Positions 54,240 to 63,542 of a DNA stretch of 64,000 nt are shown one piece after another (within the stretch, counting starts at the first letter, position 1; every line of letters starts with the position of its first letter). Origin of the DNA: JAEMQF01 sp963791595 (lineage in GTDB: Bacteria > Pseudomonadota > Gammaproteobacteria > Burkholderiales > Burkholderiaceae_C). The notes beneath the pieces were generated by a model, which worked only from the letters and a program-made list of their open reading frames with translations, was not told the DNA's origin and searched no databases. The stretch spans positions 496,001-560,000 of the forward strand of contig CAWBTF010000014.1 of the NCBI GenBank assembly GCA_963791595.1, written 5' to 3'. Position numbers and translations under genes: made by a program.

Positions 54240-55181
54240 TCAGTAGCGAATCCGCGGGTCGAAAAACAGGTACGACAGATCGACGAGCAGGTTGATCATC
54301 ACGTAGGCGAACGAGAACAGCAGGATCACGCCCTGGATCGTCGGGAAATCGCGCGCCAGCACGGCGTCCACCGTGAGGCGCCCCAAGCCCGGGATCGCGT
54401 AGACCGACTCGGTGACGACCACGCCGCCGATCAGCAGCGCGATGCCGATGCCGATCACGGTGACGATCGGCACCGCGGCGTTCGCGAGCGCGTGCCGCAG
54501 CAGCACCGTCGATTCGGGCAGGCCCTTGGCGCGCGCGGTGCGGATGTAGTCCTCGCCCAGCGTTTCGAGCACCGACGCACGCGTGACGCGCGCGATCAGC
54601 GCGATGTAGATCACCGACAGCGTGATCGCGGGCAAGGTGAGGTGGTAGAGCCAAAGCCCGGGCCCGTCGGCCAGGCGCTTGTAGCCCTGCACCGGCAACC
54701 AGCCGAGTTTCAGCGAGACGAGCCAGATCAGCACATAGGCGAGCACAAAGATCGGGATCGAGAAGCCGAGCACCGAAAAGCCCATCAGCGCGCGGTCCAG
54801 CCAGCCGCCGAAGCGCCACGCGGCGAGTACACCGAGCGGCACGGCGATCATGACCGCGATCGTGATCGTGATCAGCGCGAGCGACAGCGTCGGCTCCAGG
54901 CGCTGGCCGATCAGCGTGGCCACGCCGGTCTTGTAGTAGAACGACTGGCCGAGGTCGCCGCGCAGCACGTTGCCGAACCAGATGGCGTACTGCTCGGGAA
55001 TGGAGCGGTCCAGCCCCAGGCCGGTGCGGATTTGCGCGATCTGCTCGGTGCTCGCCGCGTCGCCCGCCATCACCGCCGCCGGGTCGCCTGGCGTGAGGCG
55101 CAGCATCAGGAACACCAGCAGCGAGACGATCAGCAGGACGGGGATCGTTGCGAGCAGCCGGCGGGCGAGGAAGGCGAGCAT
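54240..55181 (-). CDS. dppB: Dipeptide-type ABC permease DppB
   Basis: A 313-residue, six-helix permease: LAFLARRLLATIPVLLIVSL at the N-terminus, LTPGDPAAVMAG, LGLDRSIPEQYAIWFGNVLR and the coupling loop TLGEDYIRTARAKGLPESTV, all standard for DppB/OppB. It pairs with DppC. The gene follows the binding-protein gene after a 79-bp gap holding a strong hairpin. Confidence 0.94.
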   Translation of the reverse strand: MLAFLARRLLATIPVLLIVSLLVFLMLRLTPGDPAAVMAGDAASTEQIAQIRTGLGLDRSIPEQYAIWFGNVLRGDLGQSFYYKTGVATLIGQRLEPTLSLALITITIAVMIAVPLGVLAAWRFGGWLDRALMGFSVLGFSIPIFVLAYVLIWLVSLKLGWLPVQGYKRLADGPGLWLYHLTLPAITLSVIYIALIARVTRASVLETLGEDYIRTARAKGLPESTVLLRHALANAAVPIVTVIGIGIALLIGGVVVTESVYAIPGLGRLTVDAVLARDFPTIQGVILLFSFAYVMINLLVDLSYLFFDPRIRY

Positions 55182-55233
55182 CGTTGGCGGGCTACCGCTG
55201 TGGGTGAATCAGGGCCGAAGGCTCAGCCAAGAA

Positions 55234-55256
55234 GGGGTCGGGCGCAGCCCGACCCC
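55234..55256 (-). terminator. Hairpin between the binding-protein gene and dppB
   Basis: GGGGTCGGGC, loop GCA, GCCCGACCCC: a perfect 10-bp GC stem 5 bp after the binding-protein stop. No T-run follows on the minus strand, so it is likelier a partial attenuator or mRNA-stabilising hairpin than a full terminator. It could keep the binding-protein transcript more abundant than that of the permeases. Confidence 0.6.
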
Positions 55257-55260
55257 GCTC

Positions 55261-56850
55261 TCAATTCTTGCGAATGTTCCAGTAGATATTGCCGTTGGTG
55301 ATGAAGAACCCGGTGATGTTCTTGCGCGCCGCCATCGGCTGGTCGTATTCGCCCAGAGGCGCATGCGTGCCCACTTCAAAGGCGCGTGCGTGCAGCTGGT
55401 CGGCGAGTTTCTTCTTCGTCGCCTCGTCGGTCGCGCGCATGAACTGGGCGCGGATGTCGATCATCTTCTCGTCGCTGGCCCAGCCGAACCAGCCCGACTT
55501 TTCGCCGCGCGTGTCCATCGTCGGATTGGCGATCGGGCTCCACACGTCGAACACATTCCACGCGGTGAGGAACATGTGCCAGCCGCCCTTGTCGATCGGG
55601 TCTTTCTTGGCGCGCCGGCCGACCAGCGTCTGCCAGTCCATCGCCTGCAGGTCGACCTTGAAGCCGGCCTGGCGCAGCAGTTGCGCGGCGACATCGGGCA
55701 GCTTCTGGATCGACGCCAGGTCGGTCGGCTTCATGATGACGATCGGCGTGCCGTCGTAGCCCGAGGCCTTGAGCAGGTCTTGCGCCTTTTTCATGTTGCT
55801 TTTCGCCTGGATGTCGCTGCCCGCCAGGCTGCCGTACGGTGTGTTGCAGACGAACATGCTCGGGCAGGTGCGGTACAGCTCTTTCACGCCGACCTGCGCG
55901 CGCAGAAACGGCTCTTGCGCGAACGCGGCGATCGCCGCCTGGCGCACTTTGGCGTCGTCGAACGGTTTGTTCAGGTGGTTGAAGCGCGCCATGTACTGCA
56001 GCCCGAGGTTCGCGTACTTGGCGAGCTGCAGCGTCGAGTCGGCTTTCACCGTTTCGTAATGATCGAAGCCGAGCGCCTCGATGATGTCGACCTCGCCGTT
56101 CTTCAGCGCGTTCACCTGCGCCTGCGCGTCGCGCAGCGCGAGGTTCCACTCGACGCGGTCGACGTAGACCTGCTTCCCGCCGGCGGTGCCCGACGGTGGC
56201 TCGCTGCGCGGCACATACTTCGTGTTCTTCAGGTACACCGCCTTGTCGCCGGGTTTGAATTCGTCGCGCTTGAACGTGAACGGGCCCGAGCCGATGTGCT
56301 CCTCGATCTGCTTGAACGCGTCGGTTTCGGCGATGCGCTTGGGCATGATGAAAGGCACGTTCGACGACGGCTTGCCCAAGGCTTCGAGCACGAAACCACA
56401 GGCTTCGCCCAGGAAGATGCGGAAGGTGTCGGGCGACGGTGTATCCATGCGCAGCACGAAAGTCATCAGCGCGCTGCCCATCGCGTCGCGCTTGCCCCAG
56501 CGTTGCAACGACGCGATCACGTCTTCGCCGGTGACCGGCGCGCCGTCGTGGAACGCGAGGCCTTTGCGCAGCTTGAAGGTCCACAGGCGGTGGTCGCCGC
56601 TTTCCGTCCAGCTCTCCACCATCTGCGGCTTGATCTTCGCGTGCTCGTCGGTGCCGAACAGCGTGTCATAGATCATGTAGCCGTGGTTGCGGCTCATGTA
56701 GGCGGTGGTCCAGATCGGGTCCAGGATCGCCAGGTTCGAGTGCGGAACGATGCGCAGCACTTTCTCCTGCGCGTGCGCGGCCGATTGCGAGAGCACGGAG
56801 CCCAGCGTCAGGGCCAGTGCGATCCAGGTTCTGCGTGCGATGAATTTCAT
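55261..56850 (-). CDS. Dipeptide-type ABC substrate-binding protein (family 5)
   Basis: A 529-residue periplasmic protein with signal peptide (TWIALALTLGSVLSQSAAHA), the SBP_bac_5 features VLRIVPHSNLAILDPIWTTA, TFKLRKGLAFHDGAPVTGED, SALMTFVLRMDTPSPDTFRI and GSGPFTFKRDEFKPGDKAVY. It delivers peptides, glutathione or other polar ligands to DppBC. It is the first gene of the minus-strand operon; the 190-bp divergent gap to 57041 holds its promoter. Confidence 0.93.
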   Translation of the reverse strand: MKFIARRTWIALALTLGSVLSQSAAHAQEKVLRIVPHSNLAILDPIWTTAYMSRNHGYMIYDTLFGTDEHAKIKPQMVESWTESGDHRLWTFKLRKGLAFHDGAPVTGEDVIASLQRWGKRDAMGSALMTFVLRMDTPSPDTFRIFLGEACGFVLEALGKPSSNVPFIMPKRIAETDAFKQIEEHIGSGPFTFKRDEFKPGDKAVYLKNTKYVPRSEPPSGTAGGKQVYVDRVEWNLALRDAQAQVNALKNGEVDIIEALGFDHYETVKADSTLQLAKYANLGLQYMARFNHLNKPFDDAKVRQAAIAAFAQEPFLRAQVGVKELYRTCPSMFVCNTPYGSLAGSDIQAKSNMKKAQDLLKASGYDGTPIVIMKPTDLASIQKLPDVAAQLLRQAGFKVDLQAMDWQTLVGRRAKKDPIDKGGWHMFLTAWNVFDVWSPIANPTMDTRGEKSGWFGWASDEKMIDIRAQFMRATDEATKKKLADQLHARAFEVGTHAPLGEYDQPMAARKNITGFFITNGNIYWNIRKN

Positions 56851-57040
56851 GACGACCTTTCGTGAAAACTACCTAATAAAGCAGGGACTGTTCCCGATTG
56901 TGGTGGCGGACTCGGGGCCCCGCCATGGGGCAAACACCGTGCGCGCCGCTCCCCGAAGCCGGGGGTCACGCAACGCCGCGAGTCGCCCGGCGCGCACTTG
57001 TTCACAGCCAGAAAGCCTGTGCCTGCCTACGATCTTGCCC

Positions 57041-58249
57041 ATGACAGCAGCTAGCCCATTTGCCATGAACCGAGACCCGACTTTTGTGATGCGGGTCGTC
57101 GCGGCCCGGGACGTGAACGCCGCGGACGCGCAGGCGTGGGCGGCGCTGGAAGCCCGCGCGATCGAACCCAACGCCTACCTGTCGCCGTTTTTCGTGCTGC
57201 CCGCGACTCGCCACCTCACGCCGCAGTCCGACACCATCGTCTGCTTCGTCGAGCGGTCGCGTGTGGGTCAGCGCGATCTGGTGGGTGTGGGCATCTTCGA
57301 CAAAGTGCCGGGGAGTCGTCAATTCCCGCTGCCGCACTTGATCGCTTACCGAAGCGTGCATTCGTTTCTGGACGGATTGCTGCTCGATCGCGATTACCGC
57401 GCCCAGGCGCTGGATGCCCTGGTCAGTGGCATACGGCGCCAGATGCCATGGTTGATGGCGCTGGAATTCGGCCAAGCCTGGGCCGACGGCGCGCTTGCGA
57501 AGTGTGCCGACAACCCCGCGCGCAGGCACTATTTCAAGGCACGCCGCGAAGGCGCGAGCGCGCGCGCCGTGCTGTCTCCCGCCAACGGCCCGGGCATGCT
57601 TCAGGACAAGGCGTTCGCATCGCGCCTGCGCGACCTGAACCGCAGAAAGCGGCGCCTCGAGGAACAGGGGCAGGTTGAGTGGCGCTGGCAACGCGACGAC
57701 GAGATTCCGGGCGCGTCGGTCGAGGCCTTTCTGGCGCTCGAACACATGGACTGGAAAGGACAGGCCGGTACCTCGCTGCGCTCCCAAGCCAGTCATGAAG
57801 CGTTCTTTCGCGAGGTGGTGACCGGCTTCGCATCACAGCGGCGCGCCCTGTTCATCGAACTGTGCCTGGACGGCAAGCCTATCGCTTCGTGCTGCAACTT
57901 CATCTCCGGGCGCACCGGTTTCGGATTCAAGATCGGCTGGAACCCGGAATTTCGCAGCGCTGCGCCGGCCAAACTCAACGAGATCGAATTGATGCGTCAG
58001 GCGCACGCGGCGTTTCCGGATATCGAGTTGTTCGACAGTGGCTCGGGCCCAGATTCGTACATCAATGACCTGTGGTCCGAGCGCAGAGTGTTGACGACCC
58101 TGACGGCGCCCACCAACGTAGCTGGCGCTGCGGCCTTGCGATTGGTCGACGGCGCAAAGCGCCTGCGGCAATCGCTGCGCAACGCGTCGGCGCCGGCGCC
58201 GGCCAATACCGAAGCTGCTTCGAGTGACGGCCGCCTGATCCAGGCCTGA
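57041..58249 (+). CDS. GNAT/FemAB-like acyltransferase (BioF2/CelD type)
   Basis: About 402 residues. The second half carries the acyltransferase core: DLNRRKRRLEEQGQVEWRWQ, VEAFLALEHMDWKGQAGTSL, RALFIELCLDGKPIASCCNF and GFGFKIGWNPEFRSAAPAKL, a layout seen in CelD/BcsL-like and FemAB-related enzymes of polysaccharide or lipid modification. No membrane segment is obvious. ATGs at 57041 and 57065 are both possible starts. It is transcribed away from the dipeptide operon and has no functional link to its neighbours that I can see. Confidence 0.8.
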   Translation: MTAASPFAMNRDPTFVMRVVAARDVNAADAQAWAALEARAIEPNAYLSPFFVLPATRHLTPQSDTIVCFVERSRVGQRDLVGVGIFDKVPGSRQFPLPHLIAYRSVHSFLDGLLLDRDYRAQALDALVSGIRRQMPWLMALEFGQAWADGALAKCADNPARRHYFKARREGASARAVLSPANGPGMLQDKAFASRLRDLNRRKRRLEEQGQVEWRWQRDDEIPGASVEAFLALEHMDWKGQAGTSLRSQASHEAFFREVVTGFASQRRALFIELCLDGKPIASCCNFISGRTGFGFKIGWNPEFRSAAPAKLNEIELMRQAHAAFPDIELFDSGSGPDSYINDLWSERRVLTTLTAPTNVAGAAALRLVDGAKRLRQSLRNASAPAPANTEAASSDGRLIQA

Positions 58250-58334
58250 AGTTTCGCGCGGGGTCACCGCGAAGCCGGTCGAGGCCAGTCGCGGGGGCGC
58301 CGTTAACATGGCGCGCCGTTCGCGACACACCGCC

Positions 58335-59525
58335 ATGCCGATCCTGCCCCGCATCCCCGGCCACCGCTTCCTGCATTCGCCCGGGCCGACGCGCGTGCCC
58401 GACGAAGTGCTGCACGCGATGAGCCGGCAACCGATGGATCTGGCGGACCCGCGCGTGGCGCAGACCATCGGCGCCTGCGAGGCCGGGCTGAAACGGCTGC
58501 TGCGCACGCGCGATGCGAACGTGCTGATGTTTTCGTCGAACGGCCACGGCGTGTGGGAGGCCGTGATCGTGAACCTGCTGGGCCCGGGCGACGCGGTGCT
58601 GATCCCAGGCACCGGGCACTTTTCCGATGGCTGGGCGCAGATGGCGCAGGCCTTTGGCGCGGATGTGATTCGCACGCCGTGGGTCGAAGGCGAGCCGATC
58701 GACCCGGCCGCGGTGGAACAGGCGTTGCGCGACGACCCTGAACACCGCATCAAGGCAGTGTTTACCGTTCACACCGACACTGCCAGCGGCGTCACCAGCG
58801 ATTTGCAGGCGTTGCGCGGCGCGATCGATCGCGCCCGGCATCCGGCGCTGTTTGTCGTCGACGTCGTCGCATCGCTCGGCGCCGCCCCGTTTGCGATGGA
58901 CGAGCTGGGCGCGAACGTCGCGATCGGCGCGTCGCAGAAGGGCCTGATGGCGCCGCCGGGGCTGGGCATCGTCGCGGTGGATGCTCGCGCGCTGGCGGTG
59001 GCCCAAGCCAACCCGGCCCCGCGCTTCTACTGGGACTGGGCACGCCGCATTGGCGAGCCGTCATACGTCAAGTTCTGCGGCACACCTCCGCTCAATCTGC
59101 TGATGGGGCTCGAGGCCGCGCTCGGACTGATCGAGCATGAGAGTCTGGACGCGGTGCTGGCGCGCCATTCGCACATCGCCCGAGCGGTGCACGCTGCGGT
59201 GGAGTGCTGGGCGCAGCCGGGTGCATTGCGGCTTTTCGCCAAGTCGCCCGCGGTGCGGTCGACCTCGGTGACGACGATCGCGGTGCGCGACGGCATCGAT
59301 GTCGATGCGCTACGAACCATCGCGCGCGAGCGTTTCCAGGTGGCGATGGCCGGCGGCCTGGGCCCGTTGACGGGGCGCGCGTTTCGCATCGGGCATCTCG
59401 GCGACATGAATCCCGCCATGATCCTCGGCGCGCTCGGCGGCATCGAGGCTGCGTTGCAAGCGCAAGGGATTCCGTTCGTGAGCGGTGTCGCGGCGGCCAC
59501 GGCAAGCCTGGCGCGCGGCGGCTGA
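58335..59525 (+). CDS. Class V aminotransferase (serine-glyoxylate/alanine-glyoxylate type)
   Basis: About 396 residues with PLP fold type I. HRFLHSPGPTRVPDEVLHAM is the typical N-terminus, FSSNGHGVWEAVIVNLLGPG the cofactor-phosphate region, VVDVVASLGAAPFAMDELG holds the Asp pairing with the PLP ring, and GASQKGLMAPPGLGIVA the Schiff-base Lys. It should transfer amino groups between small amino acids and glyoxylate or pyruvate. An ATG nine codons upstream (58308) is possible. The hydantoinase B gene follows by 21 bp, suggesting a shared nitrogen-compound pathway. Confidence 0.9.
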   Translation: MPILPRIPGHRFLHSPGPTRVPDEVLHAMSRQPMDLADPRVAQTIGACEAGLKRLLRTRDANVLMFSSNGHGVWEAVIVNLLGPGDAVLIPGTGHFSDGWAQMAQAFGADVIRTPWVEGEPIDPAAVEQALRDDPEHRIKAVFTVHTDTASGVTSDLQALRGAIDRARHPALFVVDVVASLGAAPFAMDELGANVAIGASQKGLMAPPGLGIVAVDARALAVAQANPAPRFYWDWARRIGEPSYVKFCGTPPLNLLMGLEAALGLIEHESLDAVLARHSHIARAVHAAVECWAQPGALRLFAKSPAVRSTSVTTIAVRDGIDVDALRTIARERFQVAMAGGLGPLTGRAFRIGHLGDMNPAMILGALGGIEAALQAQGIPFVSGVAAATASLARGG

Positions 59526-59546
59526 GTCGACGGAATCGAGCACACG

Positions 59547-61208
59547 ATGAACATCGACCCGATCACGCTGTCGGTGCTGCAAAACGGCTTGCAGCAGGTC
59601 TGCAACGAGATGGACCTGGCGTTCGTGCGCAGCGCGTTCAGCCCGGTGATCGCCGAGGCGCTGGACCGCAGCGACGGCATCTACCACCGCGATACGGGCG
59701 AGCTGATCGCGCAGGGCGAGCTCGGGCTGCCGGTGTTTGTGGGCACGATGCAGTTCACGGTACAGGCCGTGATCGAGCATGTGCGGCGCCGCAAGGTCGA
59801 GCTGCATCCGGGGGACGTGTTCATCGTCAACGACCCCTACCTCGGCGGCACGCACCTGATGGACGTGAAGTTCGTGCAGCCGTTCTTCCACCACGGCGAA
59901 CTCTGGTGCTGGCTCGCCAACACCGGCCACTGGCCCGACACCGGCGGCATGGTGCCGGGCGGCTTCTCGGCCAGCGCGACCGAGGTCGAGCAAGAGGGGC
60001 TGCGCCTGCCGCCGGTGAAGCTCTACAAGCGCGGCGTACTGGACGACGAGATCTTGTCGATCATCCTGTCGAACATCCGCATCGCCGACCAGCGCATTGG
60101 GGATATCAAGGCGCAGGCCGCGGCGCTCGCCACCGGCGACAAGCGCCTGACGGCGCTGCTCGATCGGTATGGATCGGACACGGTGCGCGAGGCCATCGTC
60201 GAGCTGAAGGCACGCGCCGCGCAGCAGATGCGCGCGATGATCGCGACGATTCCCGACGGCATCTACGAGGGCGTTGCCTTCGTCGATTCCGACGGCGTGG
60301 TGAATCAGCCGTTGCGCATCGCAATGCGCATCACCAAGTCCGGTTCAGGCGATGCGGCGCGCCTGGTCTTCGACATGGCGGAATCGTCGCCTCCGTGCAA
60401 GGGCCCGATGAACAGCGTGATCGCGACGACCAAGTCATCGATCTACCTCGCCGTGAAGCATGTGTTCCCGGAAGTTCCGATCAACGCCGGAACGTTCGAG
60501 CCGCTGCAAATCGTCGAGCCCGAGGGCACGTTTCTGTATGCGCGCTACCCGCGCCCGGTGTCGGGCTGCGCGGCGGAGGTGAGCCAGCGCATCGCCGAGG
60601 CGGTGTTCGCGGCACTCGGCCAGGCCATTCCCGATCAACTGTTCGGCGCGCCGGCGGGCACGAGCGGCAATCTCGGCATCGGCGGCTTCGACCCGCTGAA
60701 GAACCGTGCCTACGTGATGTACGTGATCTCCGGCGGCGGCTACGGCGGCAGCCCGGCGGGCGATGGCATCAGCAACGGCTGCTCGACGATCGGCATCTCG
60801 AAAACCACGCCGATCGAGATCATGGAGCAGCTCTACCCGGTGCTGTTCGAGGAGTATTCGCTGCACGAAGGCTCGGGCGGCGCGGGCGAGTTCCGCGGCG
60901 GCTTCGGCGTGAACTATCGAATCAAGTTGCGCCGCGGCGAGGCGCGCGTGTCGATGGTGATGGACCACGGGCGCAGCGGCCCGCCGGGTGTGCAGGGCGG
61001 TGGCAGCGGCGGCGTGAACAAGGTCAAGATCATTCGCGGCGGTACGACCTACGTGCCTGAGCATCTGTCAAAGGATCAGGACATTGCCATCGCCGCGGGC
61101 GACGTGATTTGTGTGTCGACGCCGGGGGGTGGGGGGTTCGGCGAGCCTGCTAGGCGCTTGGGCGATGCGGTCGCGCGCGACCTCTCGATGGGCTACTACC
61201 CCGCCTGA
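59547..61208 (+). CDS. hyuB: Hydantoinase B/oxoprolinase family protein
   Basis: A 553-residue HyuB-type subunit: MNIDPITLSVLQNGLQQVCN, FIVNDPYLGGTHLMDVKFVQ, CWLANTGHWPDTGGMVPGGF, GPMNSVIATTKSSIYLAVKH and the Gly-rich AGTSGNLGIGGFDPL. Such subunits work with HyuA in ATP-dependent opening of cyclic imides or carboxylation of ketones. No HyuA gene is next to it, which is unusual; HyuA may be elsewhere, or this subunit may pair with the aminotransferase pathway. Start and length are normal for the family. Confidence 0.92.
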   Translation: MNIDPITLSVLQNGLQQVCNEMDLAFVRSAFSPVIAEALDRSDGIYHRDTGELIAQGELGLPVFVGTMQFTVQAVIEHVRRRKVELHPGDVFIVNDPYLGGTHLMDVKFVQPFFHHGELWCWLANTGHWPDTGGMVPGGFSASATEVEQEGLRLPPVKLYKRGVLDDEILSIILSNIRIADQRIGDIKAQAAALATGDKRLTALLDRYGSDTVREAIVELKARAAQQMRAMIATIPDGIYEGVAFVDSDGVVNQPLRIAMRITKSGSGDAARLVFDMAESSPPCKGPMNSVIATTKSSIYLAVKHVFPEVPINAGTFEPLQIVEPEGTFLYARYPRPVSGCAAEVSQRIAEAVFAALGQAIPDQLFGAPAGTSGNLGIGGFDPLKNRAYVMYVISGGGYGGSPAGDGISNGCSTIGISKTTPIEIMEQLYPVLFEEYSLHEGSGGAGEFRGGFGVNYRIKLRRGEARVSMVMDHGRSGPPGVQGGGSGGVNKVKIIRGGTTYVPEHLSKDQDIAIAAGDVICVSTPGGGGFGEPARRLGDAVARDLSMGYYPA

Positions 61209-61262
61209 GCGGGTCCGATCGCGCACTATCATCGTGGCGCCTCGGGCCCAAAGCCTGTGGCA

Positions 61263-61425
61263 GCGTTCTCAGGGCGGGGCGAAATTCCCCACCGGCGGTG
61301 ATGGCGGCGGCCGAGAGGCCGGTGCACAAGCCCGCGAGCGCCCGGTTCGTGTCACTGCGAATCGGGGTCAGCAGATTCGGTGTCAATCCGAAGCCGACGG
61401 TCACAGTCCGGATGAAAGAGAGCGC
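61263..61425 (+). promoter_or_regulatory. FMN riboswitch (RFN element)
   Basis: The conserved core is plain: TTCTCAGGGCGGGGCGAAAT at 61266, CCCCACCGGCGGTGAT at 61287-61302, GAGAGGCCGG at 61313, CCCGCGAGCG at 61331, and GTCAGCAGATTCGGT, CCGACGGTCACAGTCCGGAT and GAAAGAGAGCG toward the 3' end. The closing stem P1 pairs GCGTTCTC (61263-61270) with GAGAGCGC (61418-61425), one G-U pair. It binds FMN in the nascent mRNA and lowers expression of the lumazine synthase 88 bp downstream. A TTGCCC...GGGCAA hairpin after it may be part of the switching platform. It occupies most of the 304-bp gap 61209-61512. Confidence 0.93.
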
Positions 61426-61512
61426 GTTGGTGCATCGCTTTGCCCCTGCAAAGGGCAAGGTGCTGCGCTGCGTGCGCCCTGATTCTGGCAATCGTCTGTT
61501 CAAAGGAACACC

Positions 61513-62028
61513 ATGAATCAGCTTCCAACGTCTTCCGATCGTTCTTCCACGCGCGCGCTCGCCGAGCCGCGTGGCGCCGCGCCGCCTTGGCGCTTTGCGC
61601 TGATCCGCGCGCAGTGGCACGCCGACATCGTGCAGCGCGCCTGCGACAGTTTTCTCTCCGAGATCGCGCGCAACGCCGACCCGCCGCCCCGCGTGGATGT
61701 GTTCGACGTGCCCGGCGCGTTCGAGATCCCGCTGCACGCGTTGACGCTGGCTCGCAGCGGCCGCTACGCGGCGGTCGTCGGCTGCGCGCTCGTCGTCGAC
61801 GGCGGCATCTACCGCCACGAGTTCGTCGCCGACGCGGTGATCTCGGGGCTGATGCGGGTGCAGCTCGACACCGGGGTGCCGGTGATTTCGGCGGTGCTGA
61901 CGCCGAAGAACTTTCATGAGCACGACGAGCACCGGCGTTACTTCAGCGAGCACTTCGTCGTGAAGGGCCGTGAAGCGGCGCGCGCCTGCCTGGCCACGGT
62001 GCAGGGCCTCGCGCGGCTCTCGGCCTGA
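61513..62028 (+). CDS. ribH: 6,7-dimethyl-8-ribityllumazine synthase (RibH2 type)
   Basis: A 171-residue enzyme of riboflavin synthesis, joining the aminouracil and butanone phosphate into lumazine in the cytoplasm. Conserved parts: WRFALIRAQWHADIVQRACD, VFDVPGAFEIPLHALTLARS with the substrate loop GAFEIP, GCALVVDGGIYRHEFVADAV with the catalytic-region His, and GVPVISAVLTPKNFHEHDEH. The sequence and the extended N-terminus look like the RibH2 (type II) class rather than the housekeeping RibH. AAGGA precedes the ATG. Its control by the FMN riboswitch upstream is direct evidence of a flavin link. Confidence 0.94.
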   Translation: MNQLPTSSDRSSTRALAEPRGAAPPWRFALIRAQWHADIVQRACDSFLSEIARNADPPPRVDVFDVPGAFEIPLHALTLARSGRYAAVVGCALVVDGGIYRHEFVADAVISGLMRVQLDTGVPVISAVLTPKNFHEHDEHRRYFSEHFVVKGREAARACLATVQGLARLSA

Positions 62029-62068
62029 CCCTTGCGGCGAGGCAACGCGCGAACCTCGGCACGATGCG

Positions 62069-63004
62069 ATGACAACCGTGCTGAAGGTCCAGTCTCGCGT
62101 CGAACTGCGCGTCGCCGGCGCGCACGCAACGCCGGGCATTCGCTTGAGCGCCGCCAGCGGCCTGGTGCAGCGCGAGGGCCGGCTCTATGTGATCGCCGAC
62201 GACGAGCATCACCTTGCGGTGTTCGATGCCGCAGGTGCGAGCGAGGGCCGTTGGCTGCGCCTGTTCGAAGGTGAGCTGCCCGACAAGCCCAAGCGCCGCA
62301 AGGCAGCGAAGCCCGATCTGGAAACACTGATCGAGTTGCCGGCCTCGGGCGATCTGCCCTTCGGCGCTTTGCTCGCGCTCGGCTCGGGCTCGCGCCCGAA
62401 TCGGCAGACAGGCGTGATCTTGCCGTTCAACGCGCAAGGCGAGCTGAAGGAGGCGCCACGCCTGATCGATCTGGCGGCGCTGTACGAGCCGCTGCGGCGC
62501 GAGCTGGGCGATCTGAACATCGAAGGCGGCCTGCACCTCGCGGATGAGTTGGTGCTGCTGCAACGCGCGAACCGTGGCGCGGCGCGCAACGTGGTGATGC
62601 ATTTCGCTTGGGGCGATGTCGGCCCGTGGCTGCTCGGCCGGGGCGGTGCCGCGCCGCGAGCGCGGTCCCTGGTGGACTACGAGCTTGGCATGTTTGACGG
62701 CGTGCCTCTGGGCTTCACCGACGCCGCGCCGCTGCCGGATGGTGGCTGGGTGTTCAGCGCGGCCGCCGAGGCCACGAAGGACAGCTATCTCGACGGCGAG
62801 TGCGTCGGTTCCGCGATCGGCATCGTTGGCGCGGACGGCAGCCTGAGTTCGCTGCGGCGCCTGGAAGGGGAGTGGAAGGTGGAAGGCATCGCGGCAACTC
62901 TGCTGGCCGATGGCGAGACGCTGGAGTTGACACTCGTCACTGACGCCGACGACCGCAGTCTGCCCGCCTTGTGCCTGACGGTCCGCGCACCGCTGCGCGC
63001 CTGA
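62069..63004 (+). CDS. DUF6929-like hypothetical protein
   Basis: A 311-residue soluble protein without signal peptide or membrane segment. It begins MTTVLKVQSRVELRVAGAHA; conserved-looking stretches are ASGLVQREGRLYVIADDEHH, LLALGSGSRPNRQTGVIL, LNIEGGLHLADELVLLQRAN and GWVFSAAAEATKDSYLDGEC. The repeated beta-strand pattern suggests a propeller-like fold. I connect it with the family labelled DUF6929 from memory; no function is known to me. It lies 40 bp after ribH and could share the riboswitch-controlled transcript. Confidence 0.7.
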   Translation: MTTVLKVQSRVELRVAGAHATPGIRLSAASGLVQREGRLYVIADDEHHLAVFDAAGASEGRWLRLFEGELPDKPKRRKAAKPDLETLIELPASGDLPFGALLALGSGSRPNRQTGVILPFNAQGELKEAPRLIDLAALYEPLRRELGDLNIEGGLHLADELVLLQRANRGAARNVVMHFAWGDVGPWLLGRGGAAPRARSLVDYELGMFDGVPLGFTDAAPLPDGGWVFSAAAEATKDSYLDGECVGSAIGIVGADGSLSSLRRLEGEWKVEGIAATLLADGETLELTLVTDADDRSLPALCLTVRAPLRA

Positions 63005-63019
63005 CCGTGCTTGTCCGCT

Positions 63020-63253
63020 TCAGCCGGTGGAACCGACGCCGAACTGGCTGACTCCGAACGCCGTCTGCAAGCGCTTGTCCTCGGCACCGAAATGCGCCAA
63101 CGCACGTTGCAGCCAACCTGATTGGCGCGGTGCGTTTGGCGACTGCATCGGCCGCGACAGACGCAACAGCGATGACGCGCCACCGCGACAACTCGGCGCG
63201 TTGCTGCGCCTGGCCGGTGGGTCGATCCGGTTCACAAGGGGTTTCGGCGTCAT
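63020..63253 (-). CDS. Possible small hypothetical protein
   Basis: A 77-residue open frame, MTPKPLVNRIDPPARRSNAP to the C-terminus TAFGVSQFGVGSTG, with AGGGAG about 8 bases before the ATG. It is Arg/Ser/Pro-rich and shows no family I recognise. It is the best candidate gene in 63005-63542; the remaining 63254-63542 shows no gene, RNA or repeat I can support. It converges on the plus-strand gene ending at 63004. Confidence 0.35.
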   Translation of the reverse strand: MTPKPLVNRIDPPARRSNAPSCRGGASSLLRLSRPMQSPNAPRQSGWLQRALAHFGAEDKRLQTAFGVSQFGVGSTG

Positions 63254-63542
63254 GGCGATGGCTCCCTGGTTCGGGGCGCGGTGGCCGGGCCGTGGAGATG
63301 CGCCGGTGTCGCCCTCGTGATTGGCGCGTGCAAGCTTCGTGCCGCGATCGAAACGGGTTGGCGTTGCGTGCGCTTCGCGCAATATCACCGAGCCTAGCGT
63401 GTCGGGCCAACAAATCGCGGCACGCCGCGCAGCCAGAGCGTCATGCGTGCGACCTAAACCGTCGGTCGATCGGGCAAAGGCTGGGCTGTCGCGCGGAAAG
63501 CCGGTGAGCCGCTACGCAGCTGTCCGGTAGTCCCTGGGAGGT

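Noticed and set aside
63421..63541. Possible tRNA or cobalamin riboswitch in the last intergenic region
   Set aside because: I could not pair a cloverleaf or find the B12-box core; nothing beyond random GC-rich pairing is visible.
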